Assembly (NCBI RefSeq): GCF_900104795.1
Contig: NZ_FNTG01000001.1
Span: 4,030,001-4,094,000, forward strand
Origin: Burkholderia sp. WP9
GTDB lineage: Bacteria; Pseudomonadota; Gammaproteobacteria; Burkholderiales; Burkholderiaceae
Direction of reading: 5' to 3'
DNA: 64,000 nt
Made by a program: the position numbers and the translations under genes. Below, piece by piece: positions 17,848-26,531 of this stretch (its first letter is position 1; each line of letters begins with the position of its first letter). Under the pieces are notes generated by a model. The model worked only from the letters and a program-made list of their open reading frames with translations, was not told where the DNA came from and searched no databases.

Positions 17848-18465
17848 TCACTGCCAGCCATGAGGAGGAAGTCTGCCCTCCTTACACGCCGATTCCCAAT
17901 CCGGCCGTTTGTAACTGACGCGCTCGTCCATTTCTCCAGTTCGATAATAAGAGGTCGAGAAGTCTTTTCGGTAGTTGGCTTCCCAGCCGGCTACACATGT
18001 ATTGATAGTGCGTGCGGTAGCCTCATCCTCAAGCGCAAGGCGGCCTTGGTTATAGAGAACCTCGAAAACGACTCCGCCTTGTTCGTTGAACTCTTGGGTA
18101 AACCCGTCCAGTTCGCCATTCTTGAAATTTTCTATTTTCGCTAGATACTCACCGTCATGAGAAGTGCCGTAGGTCTTTTGAGGGCCATCCTTCAGCCCAT
18201 CCTGGAATTGGGTAATCGTATAGCCCAGCCCTTTAGAGACTGAGATGTTGCCATTGCCATCCGTGGACGCAAAGCCGGTCGCCTTGCCGTTCCTCCATGT
18301 GAGATCGGTCATTAATTTTCCATCGGCCCCCCATGCTTTCTCAGGGCCGTCCTTTTTTCCGGCGACTGCACTGTATTGGTGGACGAGGGCCTTAGTCTGC
18401 TTCCAGCTGAGATGGCGATTTATTTTGGTCTCGCGTCTTTTGTTGGAAATCCGCAGAGTACGCGT
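17848..18465 (-). pseudogene. MORN-type (YwqK-like) protein, 5' end missing
   Basis: An open frame of about 205 codons on the minus strand with repeated Asp-Gly/Asn-Gly units (FQDGLKDGPQKTYG, NFKNGELDGFTQEF), the pattern of MORN/YwqK-like proteins that form beta-hairpin stacks. The first ATG is at 18,312, but the same repeat pattern (KDGPEKAWGADGKL) continues upstream to a stop at 18,466-18,468 without a usual start codon. So the 5' end seems lost by rearrangement. A product from the internal ATG (154 residues) cannot be excluded. Role unknown. Confidence 0.6.
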
Positions 18466-18468
18466 TCA

Positions 18469-18876
18469 GTACGCGTCTATTGGAATAACGGTCCGTTATT
18501 GGGAATCTCAAGGTCGATATCAGAGTCGTCAGCACCGTATCCGCTGTCACGCGCATAGGCGACATTGAGGCGCCCTCCCGTACGTACAAGACAGCGGCCC
18601 CGCTGTCTTCAAGGACCCCTTTGTACGTCCGGAGCACTCCAATAGCCGCCGCCAAAGTGCCGCCAGCCGACCGGAGATTGTGGGCCCCCTCGTGAGCCGG
18701 ATGTCGGGACCGGCATCGGCCATCGACGGTCGATCGCTCCCAAACTCACGGTGACAATCGACTTCGCTCAGAAAGCGGCCACTCGGAAGCGTGGCTCTGT
18801 AGTCGGCCCTTCGGCCGGAGCGGTCAGTCGATTGAGCGCTGACTTGGGGCAACTCGATTGATCGTTTTCACGGCAT
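18469..18876. other. Gap with no supported gene
   Basis: Frames here have odd, Arg/Ser-rich composition and no start signals. The stretch lies between the broken MORN gene and a tRNA 3' scar and looks like recombination debris. Confidence 0.35.
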
Positions 18877-18926
18877 CCGGATTCTTGATCCGTTGTTCAC
18901 AGGTTCGAATCCCGTACGGCCTACCA
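18877..18926 (+). repeat. tRNA 3'-half scar (old attachment site)
   Basis: Fifty bases fold as the 3' half of a tRNA. There is an anticodon arm CCGGA-TTCTTGA-TCCGT (anticodon CTT, Lys-like), then a T-arm with GGTTCGAATCC, an acceptor 3' strand and CCA. The D-arm and acceptor 5' strand are absent upstream, so it cannot be a working tRNA. Such fragments are left by integrases that cross over at the anticodon loop. It suggests that an element which once used another tRNA gene is nested here. Confidence 0.55.
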
Positions 18927-19207
18927 AATGTGAACGGGCTCCCATTCCCACGATCTTTCGCGATTATGATAGGTAAGTCTTGGGCGCTTCGCAGCACTGA
19001 ACGACCGAAAATGACATTGCGCTGTGGTCGGCCGTTGACCTTGAAGACACGGTTGCGATGTCCATCGACCGGCGGAAGCGAACCATCGGGCATGAAATCG
19101 CTGTCGCCGCCGGTGATGATGGCACCTCGCCCTCGCCCAAATAACGGCAAGACGTGCTTCAGAAATCAGGTAGGCTCTGTCCGCTTAGGACACAACGGGG
19201 GGGTTAA

Positions 19208-20278
19208 GTGGTGGAGGAAAGGCTTCAAAAGAACCGATGGAATGATTCTCTGGTGCGACTGGGCGGCCAGCGGCAACGGAAGACCGAGATATTCCTGGAG
19301 TGGCTCGCGGACCGCGCCGCGGTGAACAATGGCGTCATCGAGCCTTTCACGAACGCTGAGCGGTTCGAGGCAATGGGGTATCAGAAGAACGCGGGCATGG
19401 CGGCGGGCACGGTGCAATCGCGAGTTGACTTCGCTTGCTTTAAGCTCGGGCTCCCACCGCTGGGACTAACATCGCAAACGCCTTATTCCGCGTGGGAATA
19501 CGACGGCAAGGCTTCTTGGGCGTTCCCGCTCGCCGCTATGGTAAAAGCAGCGCGTGAGCGGCAATGGACGCCGGAGGAGTTTAAGAGGATTCTGGCCACG
19601 ACCCAAGAGCTGCCGGAGGTGGCACGGCTCTGGGTCAGCCCCGAAATGGAGGCGCAACGGCGACAGTGGGCTGCCCTGTTCGGCTCCACGGTGCCCGGAG
19701 AAGGCGCGGCAGTCGCCGAGCCCGCGAAGAAGGAGCGCAACCAGGCGTGGATGACCGAAGCAAATGCGGCGCGCGAATCGCCGCAGGACTTGATCGAAGC
19801 GAACGCGCGGCGTCTTATTGAGGATTTAAGAGAGCTCGAACGGGACGTGCCCGACGTCACCGAGCGCGATCAATTAGCCAAAGCACGCATCGGCCAAGGG
19901 CGTTTTCGCGCCGACGTCATCGCGAAGTGGGGGCGCGGAGAAGTTTGCGCGCTCACCGGGGCGGCCATCCCAGAAATGCTCGTCGCATCCCACATCAAGC
20001 CTTGGCGCAAGTCGTCTAACGAAGAGCGCCTTGATCCGATGAACGGCCTGCTTCTCGCCGCAAACGTGGACCGGCTGTTCGACCGCAACCTCATGAGCTT
20101 CAAACACAGCCGTGGAGAGTATTTTAGCGTGTTGCATCCGCGCCTGCGGGCTGAGGCGGGGGAGCTAGGGCTGTTCGAGGGGATGCGACTGTCAACCAGT
20201 CACCTAGGCTTTTCCGGCGCGCAGCGGTTTGAGCGCTACATGAGCGAGCACTTGCGCGCGTATCTCGAATTGGTGTAA
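19208..20278 (+). CDS. HNH-type endonuclease
   Basis: A 356-residue protein with an HNH_2-type nuclease domain at about 225-305: ARIGQGRFRADVI, a Cys in EVCALTG, the ASHIKPWR motif near 258 with the first His, and then NGLLLAANVDRLFDRNLMSF. The N-terminal 130 residues look helical and may bind DNA. Start is GTG 19208 with a G-rich tract just before it. Proteins with this C-terminal domain are common in defence islands as putative restriction enzymes. It stands alone beside a tRNA scar, with no methyltransferase next to it. Confidence 0.8.
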   Translation: MVEERLQKNRWNDSLVRLGGQRQRKTEIFLEWLADRAAVNNGVIEPFTNAERFEAMGYQKNAGMAAGTVQSRVDFACFKLGLPPLGLTSQTPYSAWEYDGKASWAFPLAAMVKAARERQWTPEEFKRILATTQELPEVARLWVSPEMEAQRRQWAALFGSTVPGEGAAVAEPAKKERNQAWMTEANAARESPQDLIEANARRLIEDLRELERDVPDVTERDQLAKARIGQGRFRADVIAKWGRGEVCALTGAAIPEMLVASHIKPWRKSSNEERLDPMNGLLLAANVDRLFDRNLMSFKHSRGEYFSVLHPRLRAEAGELGLFEGMRLSTSHLGFSGAQRFERYMSEHLRAYLELV

Positions 20279-20890
20279 CAGGGCCCAAAGTAAAGTGCAG
20301 ACAGTAGATCGCTCTATGCCTGACAGGCTGCGAGGCGGATGGCCGCTCAGCGATGAGCGGATTGCAACGCGAGAGCGCTGCCCATTTCGGTTGTTGGGGA
20401 CGGTGGTGGCGCGCTCTGAAGCTATGCGCGCAAAAAACCGCCGCTTCCGCGGAGGCCGCTATGGTTTCGTCTACAGTCGAACAGTATTTGGAGCCCCACT
20501 TCTGGAAGGCAAGTCTGCGTGCGCGCGACAACGACGTCGCGCTCGCGAACTTGACTGCGGACACCGGGCGCCTTTCGCGGCACTGGTCGGAGCCGGTCAG
20601 TCCGCCAGCGTCCCGCCCGCCGCCATTAGTGGTATCCATTCGTCGGTAGTCGCGCCAGAAACCGTCGTCCAAAAAATGCCTCCGAAGCAGTCGTTCACCG
20701 TTGCGGGGGATTACATCGGAGCTGATGTTGTACTTCGCCATGTTCCGTTCAAGCTCGTTGTTACGCTCGCTGGACATGTTGTAGTAGCACTCGTTATCCG
20801 AGCACTGGCTTTCGAGCTTGGCCGTGTGGATACGTGTGGTCCAGCCATCCAGTTAGTGCTATTCCATCAATTGCCTGACCCAAGACGAAG
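20279..20890. other. Gap of about 600 bp without a supported gene
   Basis: Open frames on both strands have biased composition and lack ribosome sites. Nothing is recognised apart from the transposase remnant that follows. Confidence 0.35.
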
Positions 20891-21058
20891 GTGGCCCGAA
20901 CGTTTTACGGGATGCGCAATCACACAGTCGAACCGGTAATCGGAATCTTCAGGCACTTGGTGCAATTTCGGCAGTTCTTGCTGCGCGGGCTGTCCAGCGT
21001 GTCGGTGGATGGTCGCTACGGTCCTCCCGTGGAAACATCAGGCGCAGCAACGTATGGC
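20891..21058 (+). pseudogene. Remnant of an IS1182-like transposase C-terminus
   Basis: The + strand encodes YGMRNHTVEPVIGIFRHL then FRQFLLRGL, the well-known C-terminal motif of IS1182-type DDE transposases (TVEPVFGxIK...FRQFLLRG). After about 20,998 the similarity continues in another frame (GGWSLRSSRGNIRR, compare the family's GEWSLV...NIKR). So it is a short, frameshifted relic; the rest of the element is gone. Confidence 0.65.
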
Positions 21059-21237
21059 GAGGCGTGCAGGGGCTTAAACTGGATGTAGCGATGCCCTCAT
21101 CGCAAAAATTGCGTTCCAGATCTGCTCTTAGATTCCTCACCTCAAACCTGGCTCGCTCCTGGGAACTCCAGAAGTCGCGTGGCGTTAATGTACCCCCATC
21201 CGAAGGGTTAGCGGCCTTCCTTTGCTGCTGGTTTCTC

Positions 21238-21510
21238 CTATTGCGCCGCTGTAAGTTTGAGTCCGGGACGCAGTTCCTGGACAATTTCTTCGTGGCCCCT
21301 GCGCTCGTCGGACACCTGCTCAATGCCCTTTTTCGAAACCCTTTCGCAAAAAGCGATCCGGGAGCGGTAGTAATCTGCACGCAACTGCGCATCCAGAACG
21401 TGTTGCTCAGCCTGGAAAAGCTCCATGCGCAGATCGTTCAGCGCTTTTTCAGCCTGCTTTTCGGGCGTAGGTGCGTGGCGTATAGCCCAGTTTGTGATCC
21501 ATCTCAGCAT
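21238..21510 (-). CDS. Small helical protein of unknown function
   Basis: A 90-residue minus-strand protein, mainly Glu/Arg/Ala-rich helix with coiled-coil character (about 17-75, EKQAEKALNDLRMELFQAEQ). GGAGG sits 8 bases before the ATG, which supports real expression. No signal peptide; the first 12 residues (MLRWITNWAIRH) form a short amphipathic stretch. Family not recognised. It runs divergently from the GGDEF gene. Confidence 0.65.
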   Translation of the reverse strand: MLRWITNWAIRHAPTPEKQAEKALNDLRMELFQAEQHVLDAQLRADYYRSRIAFCERVSKKGIEQVSDERRGHEEIVQELRPGLKLTAAQ

Positions 21511-21788
21511 AGTGAAGACCTCCGATCGTCAAGCGCTTTTCGGCAGGTATCGAATCGCTCTTCATGCCGAAGTGACGCAATACCATCGTCCCTGCCACGG
21601 CAAAAGATTATCAAGATCACTGCAACATCTGTGTGGTTTTGCACACGCCTTGTGAAAAAATACTGAGCCGTCCCGAGTTTGCGGTGGCTCGTGTGGTTGG
21701 TTGGCTTGGCAACGAAGTCCCAACTAATTTCTGATATAACATCCGTGAAAAAAATTAAGCGTCTTAAACCACATCCGGGGCGGCTATC

Positions 21789-22955
21789 GTGAGTACTACC
21801 CTTACTGAATCGCAGGCCGACTTCGAGATCCACCCCGTTCGGGTGGAATTCAGAAGTTCAGAGACTGAACGTAAATTCCAGTGCCATCACCTGATGCGGA
21901 CTCAGGAGTCTTTGTGCACGACGCTGATTTTTTGTTCTTTGTTTTATGTCACGTTCGCAGTGACGGATGTCGGTGTACTTGGCTACACACGCGATACGCT
22001 GTTGTTATTTCTCTACCGGGTGCTCGTCGCAATGACAGCGACAGCGGGGCTTTACCTAGTCCGCGTTCGCCCTGAATCGATAGTAATGTGCCGTGCCGCC
22101 GCGACCGCGGCCGAGGTTGTCGGCATGGGGGTGTTCATGATCATTGTGCGACACCGTCCTGACGAAATCCCGTGGCACTCGATGTCCATGTGCATCATGC
22201 TAATCGTCGTCTATATCTTCATTCCGAACCGCCTGATCCTTTCACAAGGCATCGCTGTCTTTGCGACCGCAGCTTTTATTGCCGTTGTCATAATTCTGGG
22301 AACGCTCAAGCGATCAGATATACTGACTATGTCCATGTTGCTGCTGCTGACCAACAGTTTTGGACTTGTCGCGGCTCGTCGATACCACCGCGTGTGGCGT
22401 GAAGAATACAGGGTTCAGTCGTTGCTGACGCACCTAACTGTTCAGGACTATCTGACCGGATGCTATAACCGCCGGTATCTGAACGAGGTTCTTCTTTCTG
22501 CTGAATTGGCACGCTCTCGACGTCACGGGCTCGCATTTGCAGTCATTCTGTGCGACATCGATCATTTCAAGGCGATCAATGACACCTATGGCCATCTCTG
22601 CGGCGATGCGATAATACGCAACTTTGCGACATTGCTTCGAAAGTCGACCCGTCAGCACGTTGATAGCGTCGTTCGCTACGGCGGAGAGGAGTTTCTACTG
22701 CTACTACCGCAAACGGACCGTGCAGGTGCCGCGATCCTTGCGGAACGATTGCGACACTCCTTCGCAGAGGCTTCGGTGGAATATCGCGAACAGAGAATCG
22801 TCGCAACAGCCAGCTTCGGAGTGTTGGCTCTGAGCTTCGCTGATGGCGGCGGGGATGTGAGCGAGGAGGCCATCATTGCAGCTGCAGACAGCCTGCTCTA
22901 TCGGGCCAAAAAGGCAGGCCGCAACAACGTCCAGTCGGACGACCTTTTTAACTAA
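21789..22955 (+). CDS. Membrane diguanylate cyclase (GGDEF domain)
   Basis: A 388-residue protein that should make cyclic di-GMP from two GTP. Start is GTG 21789. Five or six TM helices fill about residues 40-200, a generic membrane sensor. The GGDEF domain follows (about 215-385): LTVQDYLTGCYNRRYL, CDIDHFKAINDTYGH and the active-site RYGGEEF near 297-303. The inhibitory I-site RxxD is not intact: the residue three before the Asp in RQHVD is Gln. So product inhibition may be weak. It seems complete. Presence of a c-di-GMP enzyme in an island suggests cargo that alters host surface behaviour. Confidence 0.93.
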   Translation: MSTTLTESQADFEIHPVRVEFRSSETERKFQCHHLMRTQESLCTTLIFCSLFYVTFAVTDVGVLGYTRDTLLLFLYRVLVAMTATAGLYLVRVRPESIVMCRAAATAAEVVGMGVFMIIVRHRPDEIPWHSMSMCIMLIVVYIFIPNRLILSQGIAVFATAAFIAVVIILGTLKRSDILTMSMLLLLTNSFGLVAARRYHRVWREEYRVQSLLTHLTVQDYLTGCYNRRYLNEVLLSAELARSRRHGLAFAVILCDIDHFKAINDTYGHLCGDAIIRNFATLLRKSTRQHVDSVVRYGGEEFLLLLPQTDRAGAAILAERLRHSFAEASVEYREQRIVATASFGVLALSFADGGGDVSEEAIIAAADSLLYRAKKAGRNNVQSDDLFN

Positions 22956-23117
22956 ATGTAGATGTGTTGGTACGCTACGATATCGCGGTCCATCGGGCGG
23001 CCGCAACTTCCTTCGATGACGCGAAGAAAAGCCGCATTCCGGCGACGTAATGCGCATGGCAGAGGCCACGCTAGCTCTTTATAGCTGGGCGGTTTCAAAC
23101 CGAAGTGCAACGGGGGG

Positions 23118-23819
23118 TTAATGTTTAGCGCTTTGAGATTGGCTCGCTGAGGCAAGTGCCGCAGCGAAGACCTCGAATGGCGAATGGAACGCGTGGGTTG
23201 CGCGGGGCCGGCTGTTCAGGCTGTCGGCGATGGCATCGAGCTCGTCCTGAGTGTAGACCGAGAGGTCGGTGCCCTTAGGCAAATATCGACGGAGCAATCC
23301 GTTGGTGTTTTCGCAGGTCCCGCGCTGCCAGGGGCTATGTGGGTCGCAGAAGTACACGCGCACGCCAGTGGCTGCAGTGAGTTCTTGATGCCGCGACATT
23401 TCTTTTCCCTGGTCGTAGGTAAAGGTTTGTCGCAGCGGTGCTGCAATCGAGTTGAGTTTGGCAGAGAAGCCCGCCAGCGCTGAAGCGGCGGTGGCGTCCT
23501 CCATCTTGGCGAGCAGCACTAGACGGCTGGTCCGTTCGACCAGGACGCCGACAGACGATTGATTTCCGGCGCCCTTGATAAAGTCGCCTTCCCAATGACC
23601 AGGCAGCAGGCGGTCCTCGATTTCGGGCGGCCGCACGTGAATACTCACCATCTCGGGAATCTGCCCGCGCCGGTCGGTGCCGCGCGTGCGGGACATGTGG
23701 GTGTTGTGGCCGTGGCGCAGGCAGGCAATCAACTGGCGGCGCAATTCGCCACGCGGCTGAGCGTAGATAGCCGTGTAGATGGTTTCGTGCGATACGTGCT
23801 GGGTCGGGTCGGTCGGATA
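23118..23819 (-). CDS. IS30-family transposase, exon 2
   Basis: Encodes 233 residues with the DDE integrase core: HVSHETIYTAIYA, GHWEGDFIKG (first Asp), FTYDQGKEM (second Asp) and CENTNGLLRRYLP (Glu). It begins at TAT directly behind the intron's 3' end, in frame with exon 1 after splicing. The frame is open upstream into the intron to 24,014, but those codons are intron domain sequence. Catalytic residues are all in place, so the transposase would be active if the intron splices. Confidence 0.88.
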   Translation of the reverse strand, partial: YPTDPTQHVSHETIYTAIYAQPRGELRRQLIACLRHGHNTHMSRTRGTDRRGQIPEMVSIHVRPPEIEDRLLPGHWEGDFIKGAGNQSSVGVLVERTSRLVLLAKMEDATAASALAGFSAKLNSIAAPLRQTFTYDQGKEMSRHQELTAATGVRVYFCDPHSPWQRGTCENTNGLLRRYLPKGTDLSVYTQDELDAIADSLNSRPRATHAFHSPFEVFAAALASASQSQSAKH

Positions 23820-24651
23820 ATTGGGTAGCCACGTCTCCTCTCGGAAACGCGGCCCCCGAGGAACTGTACGTGCGAGTTTCCCCGCATACAGCTCGAGCAC
23901 AGCATTAAACGTCATACTGACGCCGGTCATACCAGCCTTCATACGACCTTCGCAAACGTCACGTCGTTGATTCGCCTCATTGCTGCGGTGAGAGGCGCTG
24001 AACCGTAGCCCCACCGGTCACTCACAAGCTGCCCCTCGTTGAATCTAAAACGCTGGTCTGCGACAACTGCACCACGAGGAAGTCTGCACCCTTTCAGGTC
24101 GGGGCAAAGCTCGAACCCCTATGCGACCCATTACAGGCCGCCGTTCGCTTTCTCCGCGTTCTCTTACCCGCTCGACCAACAGCTTCCCTTGCGGGTTGCC
24201 TGCCAGATACCGCGATGAACTGCGACGCTGGCGGACAATCGGGCTTACTGTGTTCCGCATAAAGGACAAGAGCAGGTTAGGTTCGGCCTTTTCGCCGACA
24301 GTCGTTAGTCCGTGTGTCCCGACGTATGAGAGGGACAGCCGACTGTACGCCTTTTGGCTCAAGCCTGACAGCGCCTTTGGCTTGTTACTGATCACGACGT
24401 TTATCAGCAGTTCGCATTCGCTAACCATACTGCTCAACCTTGCACCCCATCCGCCGCGGCGCTAGCAGACAACAACATTCTCTCGCGAGATCGCCGTCGC
24501 TCAATGAGCGGGTTACGTTGTCCCAGTGGCTTCACACCGGATCGTTACCAATCCCGCATGCACCGGTAGGTTACGGCTGACGGAACAGCCGGTTTCCTCT
24601 CTGGCCAACAACGCCAGACGAAACAATCCCTTACGCGACATCACATCGCAC
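23820..24651 (-). ncRNA. ORF-less group II intron
   Basis: An 832-base insert in the transposase gene. Its 5' end is GTGCG (consensus GUGYG). Near the 3' end lies a 34-base domain V (23,861-23,894) with the AGC triad, a GAAA tetraloop and complementary arms. A domain VI hairpin follows with a 10-bp stem and GAGA loop, and a bulged A seven bases before the 3' end is the probable branch point. The 3' end is ...AT (consensus AY). No reverse transcriptase/maturase frame is present; the longest frame inside (24,045-24,437) shows no such motif. Removal joins AAGCGCATG to TATCCG and restores the transposase frame (KRM-YPTDPTQ), exactly as in uninterrupted IS30 proteins. It would need a maturase in trans or self-splice. 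Confidence 0.87.
23861..23894 (-). ncRNA. Group II intron domain V
   Basis: 34 bases on the minus strand begin GAGCTGTATGCGG and end CTCGCACGTACAGTTC around a GAAA loop. Length, the AGC triad and the two-base bulge region fit the catalytic domain V of bacterial group II introns. It is the best-conserved part of such introns and the main ground for the call. Confidence 0.88.
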
Positions 24652-24972
24652 CATGCGCTTCAGTGTGCCCGATATCTGCCGGGGAGACCATTTCCATTCG
24701 AGCAGGGTGAGCACGACCCGCCAGCAAACGCTTTGTAGGCAAAGCTTCGCGGGGCGGCGGCCCCCGCTACGGCGGGCGGCGCTGAGCGCTTCAGCCGGCA
24801 CTGATGCGTAGCCAGCAGGAGAACTGTTTCGCGTTAGTTCACCGCTCACGGTGGACGGCGAGCGCCCGAGCATTCGGGCCATGGCCCGAATGCTCACATC
24901 CTGCAGTCGCAGGCTTGCGATGGCGAGGCGTTCTTCAGGTTGAAGCTGCTGATACGAAGTTTTGTCGGGCAT
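24652..24972 (-). CDS. IS30-family transposase, exon 1
   Basis: Encodes 107 residues: the N-terminal HTH domains of an IS30 transposase (LQPEERLAIASLRLQ, ARMLGRSPSTVSGELTRN) up to WSPRQISGTLKRM. Directly after the Met codon the sequence becomes GTGCG, the 5' end of a group II intron. Joined to exon 2 the protein has about 340 residues, the family length. Confidence 0.88.
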
Positions 24973-25120
24973 TGCAACACCTTATACGAGACAGGTGTTG
25001 CACTTCGCTTTTGAGGCCGCCCTGCGATTCCGACACAATGTTTCTAACGCCTGCTTGCAGCAGATAGCTAGAAAAGGGGGCGACGCATTGTTTCCAGACG
25101 ATTCTGCTGGTCGGCGGATG

Positions 25121-25148
25121 AAAAAAAGCCCGTCCGGCAGGACGGGCC
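25121..25148 (-). terminator. Intrinsic terminator (minus strand)
   Basis: Eight-bp stem GCCCGTCC/GGACGGGC flanked on the + strand by a run of seven A, i.e. a T-run on the minus strand. It fits the end of the porin transcript, whose stop is 240 bases upstream. The rest of the 25,023-25,391 gap shows nothing else. Confidence 0.75.
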
Positions 25149-25391
25149 AAAATACTACGCAGAGAAAGTCGCGTCGGCGCAAGTGATCGCGGACTCTCGT
25201 TTCCGCATTCACTGCGCCGTGACCGCCGTTTCGTCGGGATCCGCGACAAGAGTCCCGACACATCCGGATCCAACCTTTGAATCAGACAGCATCGGTCGCG
25301 TCCGGAAGAATTTGCCCCGGCGACTGCTTTGCCGGCGCGCACTGCTCTTGTGCCCTGACACAGGGCTAAACCACTTCTGCGTCAGGCTTCC

Positions 25392-26531
25392 TTAGAAGCG
25401 GGTCAAGATACCGACCGAACCCATCACCTGATTGGCCGTCGACGAAGCGCCGCCGGCGTTGTACATGACTGCGACGTTCTTGTTGCCGGTTGCGTGCTGA
25501 TACATGGCTTCACCATACAGCTCCGTACGCTTGGACAGCGAATAACGCGCAATCGCGTTGACCTGATTCCACTTCGGATCGGCGCCATACGACGTTGTAC
25601 CACTCAGGTGTGCGTCCGTGTATGCATACGAAACACCGAGCATCAGCGCCGGCGTGAGTGCGTACTTGCCGTTGAGTTCGTAGTTGTCGAAATGGGCACC
25701 ACCATTTTTCAGGCCGAACGCGTTCGTATTCTGGTATTGGCTGTGCGTGTAGACAAAGCCGACCGTCGCAGGACCAAAGCCATAGCTCAGGCCCGCACCG
25801 GCCGTACGCTGCACATCCGACGTCAGGCCACCCTTGAACTCGGTCGGATCAGCGGCACCCGTGGTATTCGGATTCGAAGCGCCCGAACCGTTGATCTGCA
25901 GGTAGGCGGCTGCCACGTTCAACCCGCCGAACTTGTAGCTGGCGCCCGCGCTGTAGGCGCGATCGACTGCGAAGCCGGTCTGCGTGTTGCTGAACGCGTA
26001 CATACCCCCAGCCTTGAAGCCGGCATAGTCGACGCTGGCGAACTTGACCGAGTTATTGAAGCGAACGCTATGTTGCAGGTTGTCGTTGTCATACGGGTGC
26101 GCAAAACCCGAATCACCAAACGTGCCTGCCGTGGCCGACAGCGGTGCGACGAAATCGACCATGGAGTCATACTGGCGGCCCAGCGTGACGGTGCCAAAGT
26201 CGTTGCTGCTCAGGCCAACGTACGCCTGACGGCCGAACATCCGGCCACCCTGACCGAGCGTGCCGTTATTGACGTTAAAACCATTTTCGAGCACGAAGAT
26301 CGCCTTCAGACCACCACCGAGATCTTCCGAACCGCGCAGGCCGAACCGGCTGCCACTGATGTTGCCGCTCGCCAGGGCTACCCGGCCGCTCCCATGACCG
26401 TTACCCGTCGCAACGTTATTCGTATACGTGATGCCAGCGTCGACGAGACCGTACAGCGTGACCGAACTTTGTGCATGGGCAGCCGATGCGGCGAGCGCCG
26501 ATACGGCGAGGGCAATGGTGATTTTTTTCAT
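25392..26531 (-). CDS. Burkholderia-type outer membrane porin
   Basis: A 379-residue trimeric general porin of the Gram-negative porin_4 type. The signal peptide ends at AHA|QSSVTLYG. The mature protein opens with SVTLYGLVDAGITY and contains GSRFGLRGSEDLGGGLKA, the usual porin start. It is rich in beta strands and ends in Phe (GILTRF), the outer-membrane assembly signal. It seems intact and has core-like codon use. It is divergent from pstS with a Pho-box-like site between, so it might serve phosphate entry; general porins are numerous in this group, so this is only a guess. Confidence 0.93.
   Translation of the reverse strand: MKKITIALAVSALAASAAHAQSSVTLYGLVDAGITYTNNVATGNGHGSGRVALASGNISGSRFGLRGSEDLGGGLKAIFVLENGFNVNNGTLGQGGRMFGRQAYVGLSSNDFGTVTLGRQYDSMVDFVAPLSATAGTFGDSGFAHPYDNDNLQHSVRFNNSVKFASVDYAGFKAGGMYAFSNTQTGFAVDRAYSAGASYKFGGLNVAAAYLQINGSGASNPNTTGAADPTEFKGGLTSDVQRTAGAGLSYGFGPATVGFVYTHSQYQNTNAFGLKNGGAHFDNYELNGKYALTPALMLGVSYAYTDAHLSGTTSYGADPKWNQVNAIARYSLSKRTELYGEAMYQHATGNKNVAVMYNAGGASSTANQVMGSVGILTRF

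Larger units (their letters stand above)
23087..25022 (-). mobile_element. IS30-family insertion sequence carrying a group II intron
   Basis: About 1.94 kb with imperfect terminal inverted repeats of some 26 bases: 23,087-23,111 (GGGCGGTTTCAAACCGAAGT...) against the complement of 24,997-25,022 (GGGCGGCCTCAAAAGCGAAG...). It holds one transposase gene on the minus strand, split by an intron. Without the intron the element would be about 1.1 kb, normal for IS30. No clear target duplication was found at its edges. Confidence 0.85.

Noticed and set aside
18547..18852. 101-codon minus-strand frame upstream of the tRNA scar
   Set aside because: Arg/Ser-rich, no start signal, no recognisable family.
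20124..20777. 217-codon minus-strand frame next to the HNH gene
   Set aside because: No ribosome site, overlaps the end of the HNH gene and has patchy composition. The first 45 codons look protein-like but nothing supports expression.
24045..24437. 130-codon minus-strand frame inside the group II intron
   Set aside because: Lies in the intron's structured RNA and shows no reverse transcriptase or maturase motif; taken as chance.
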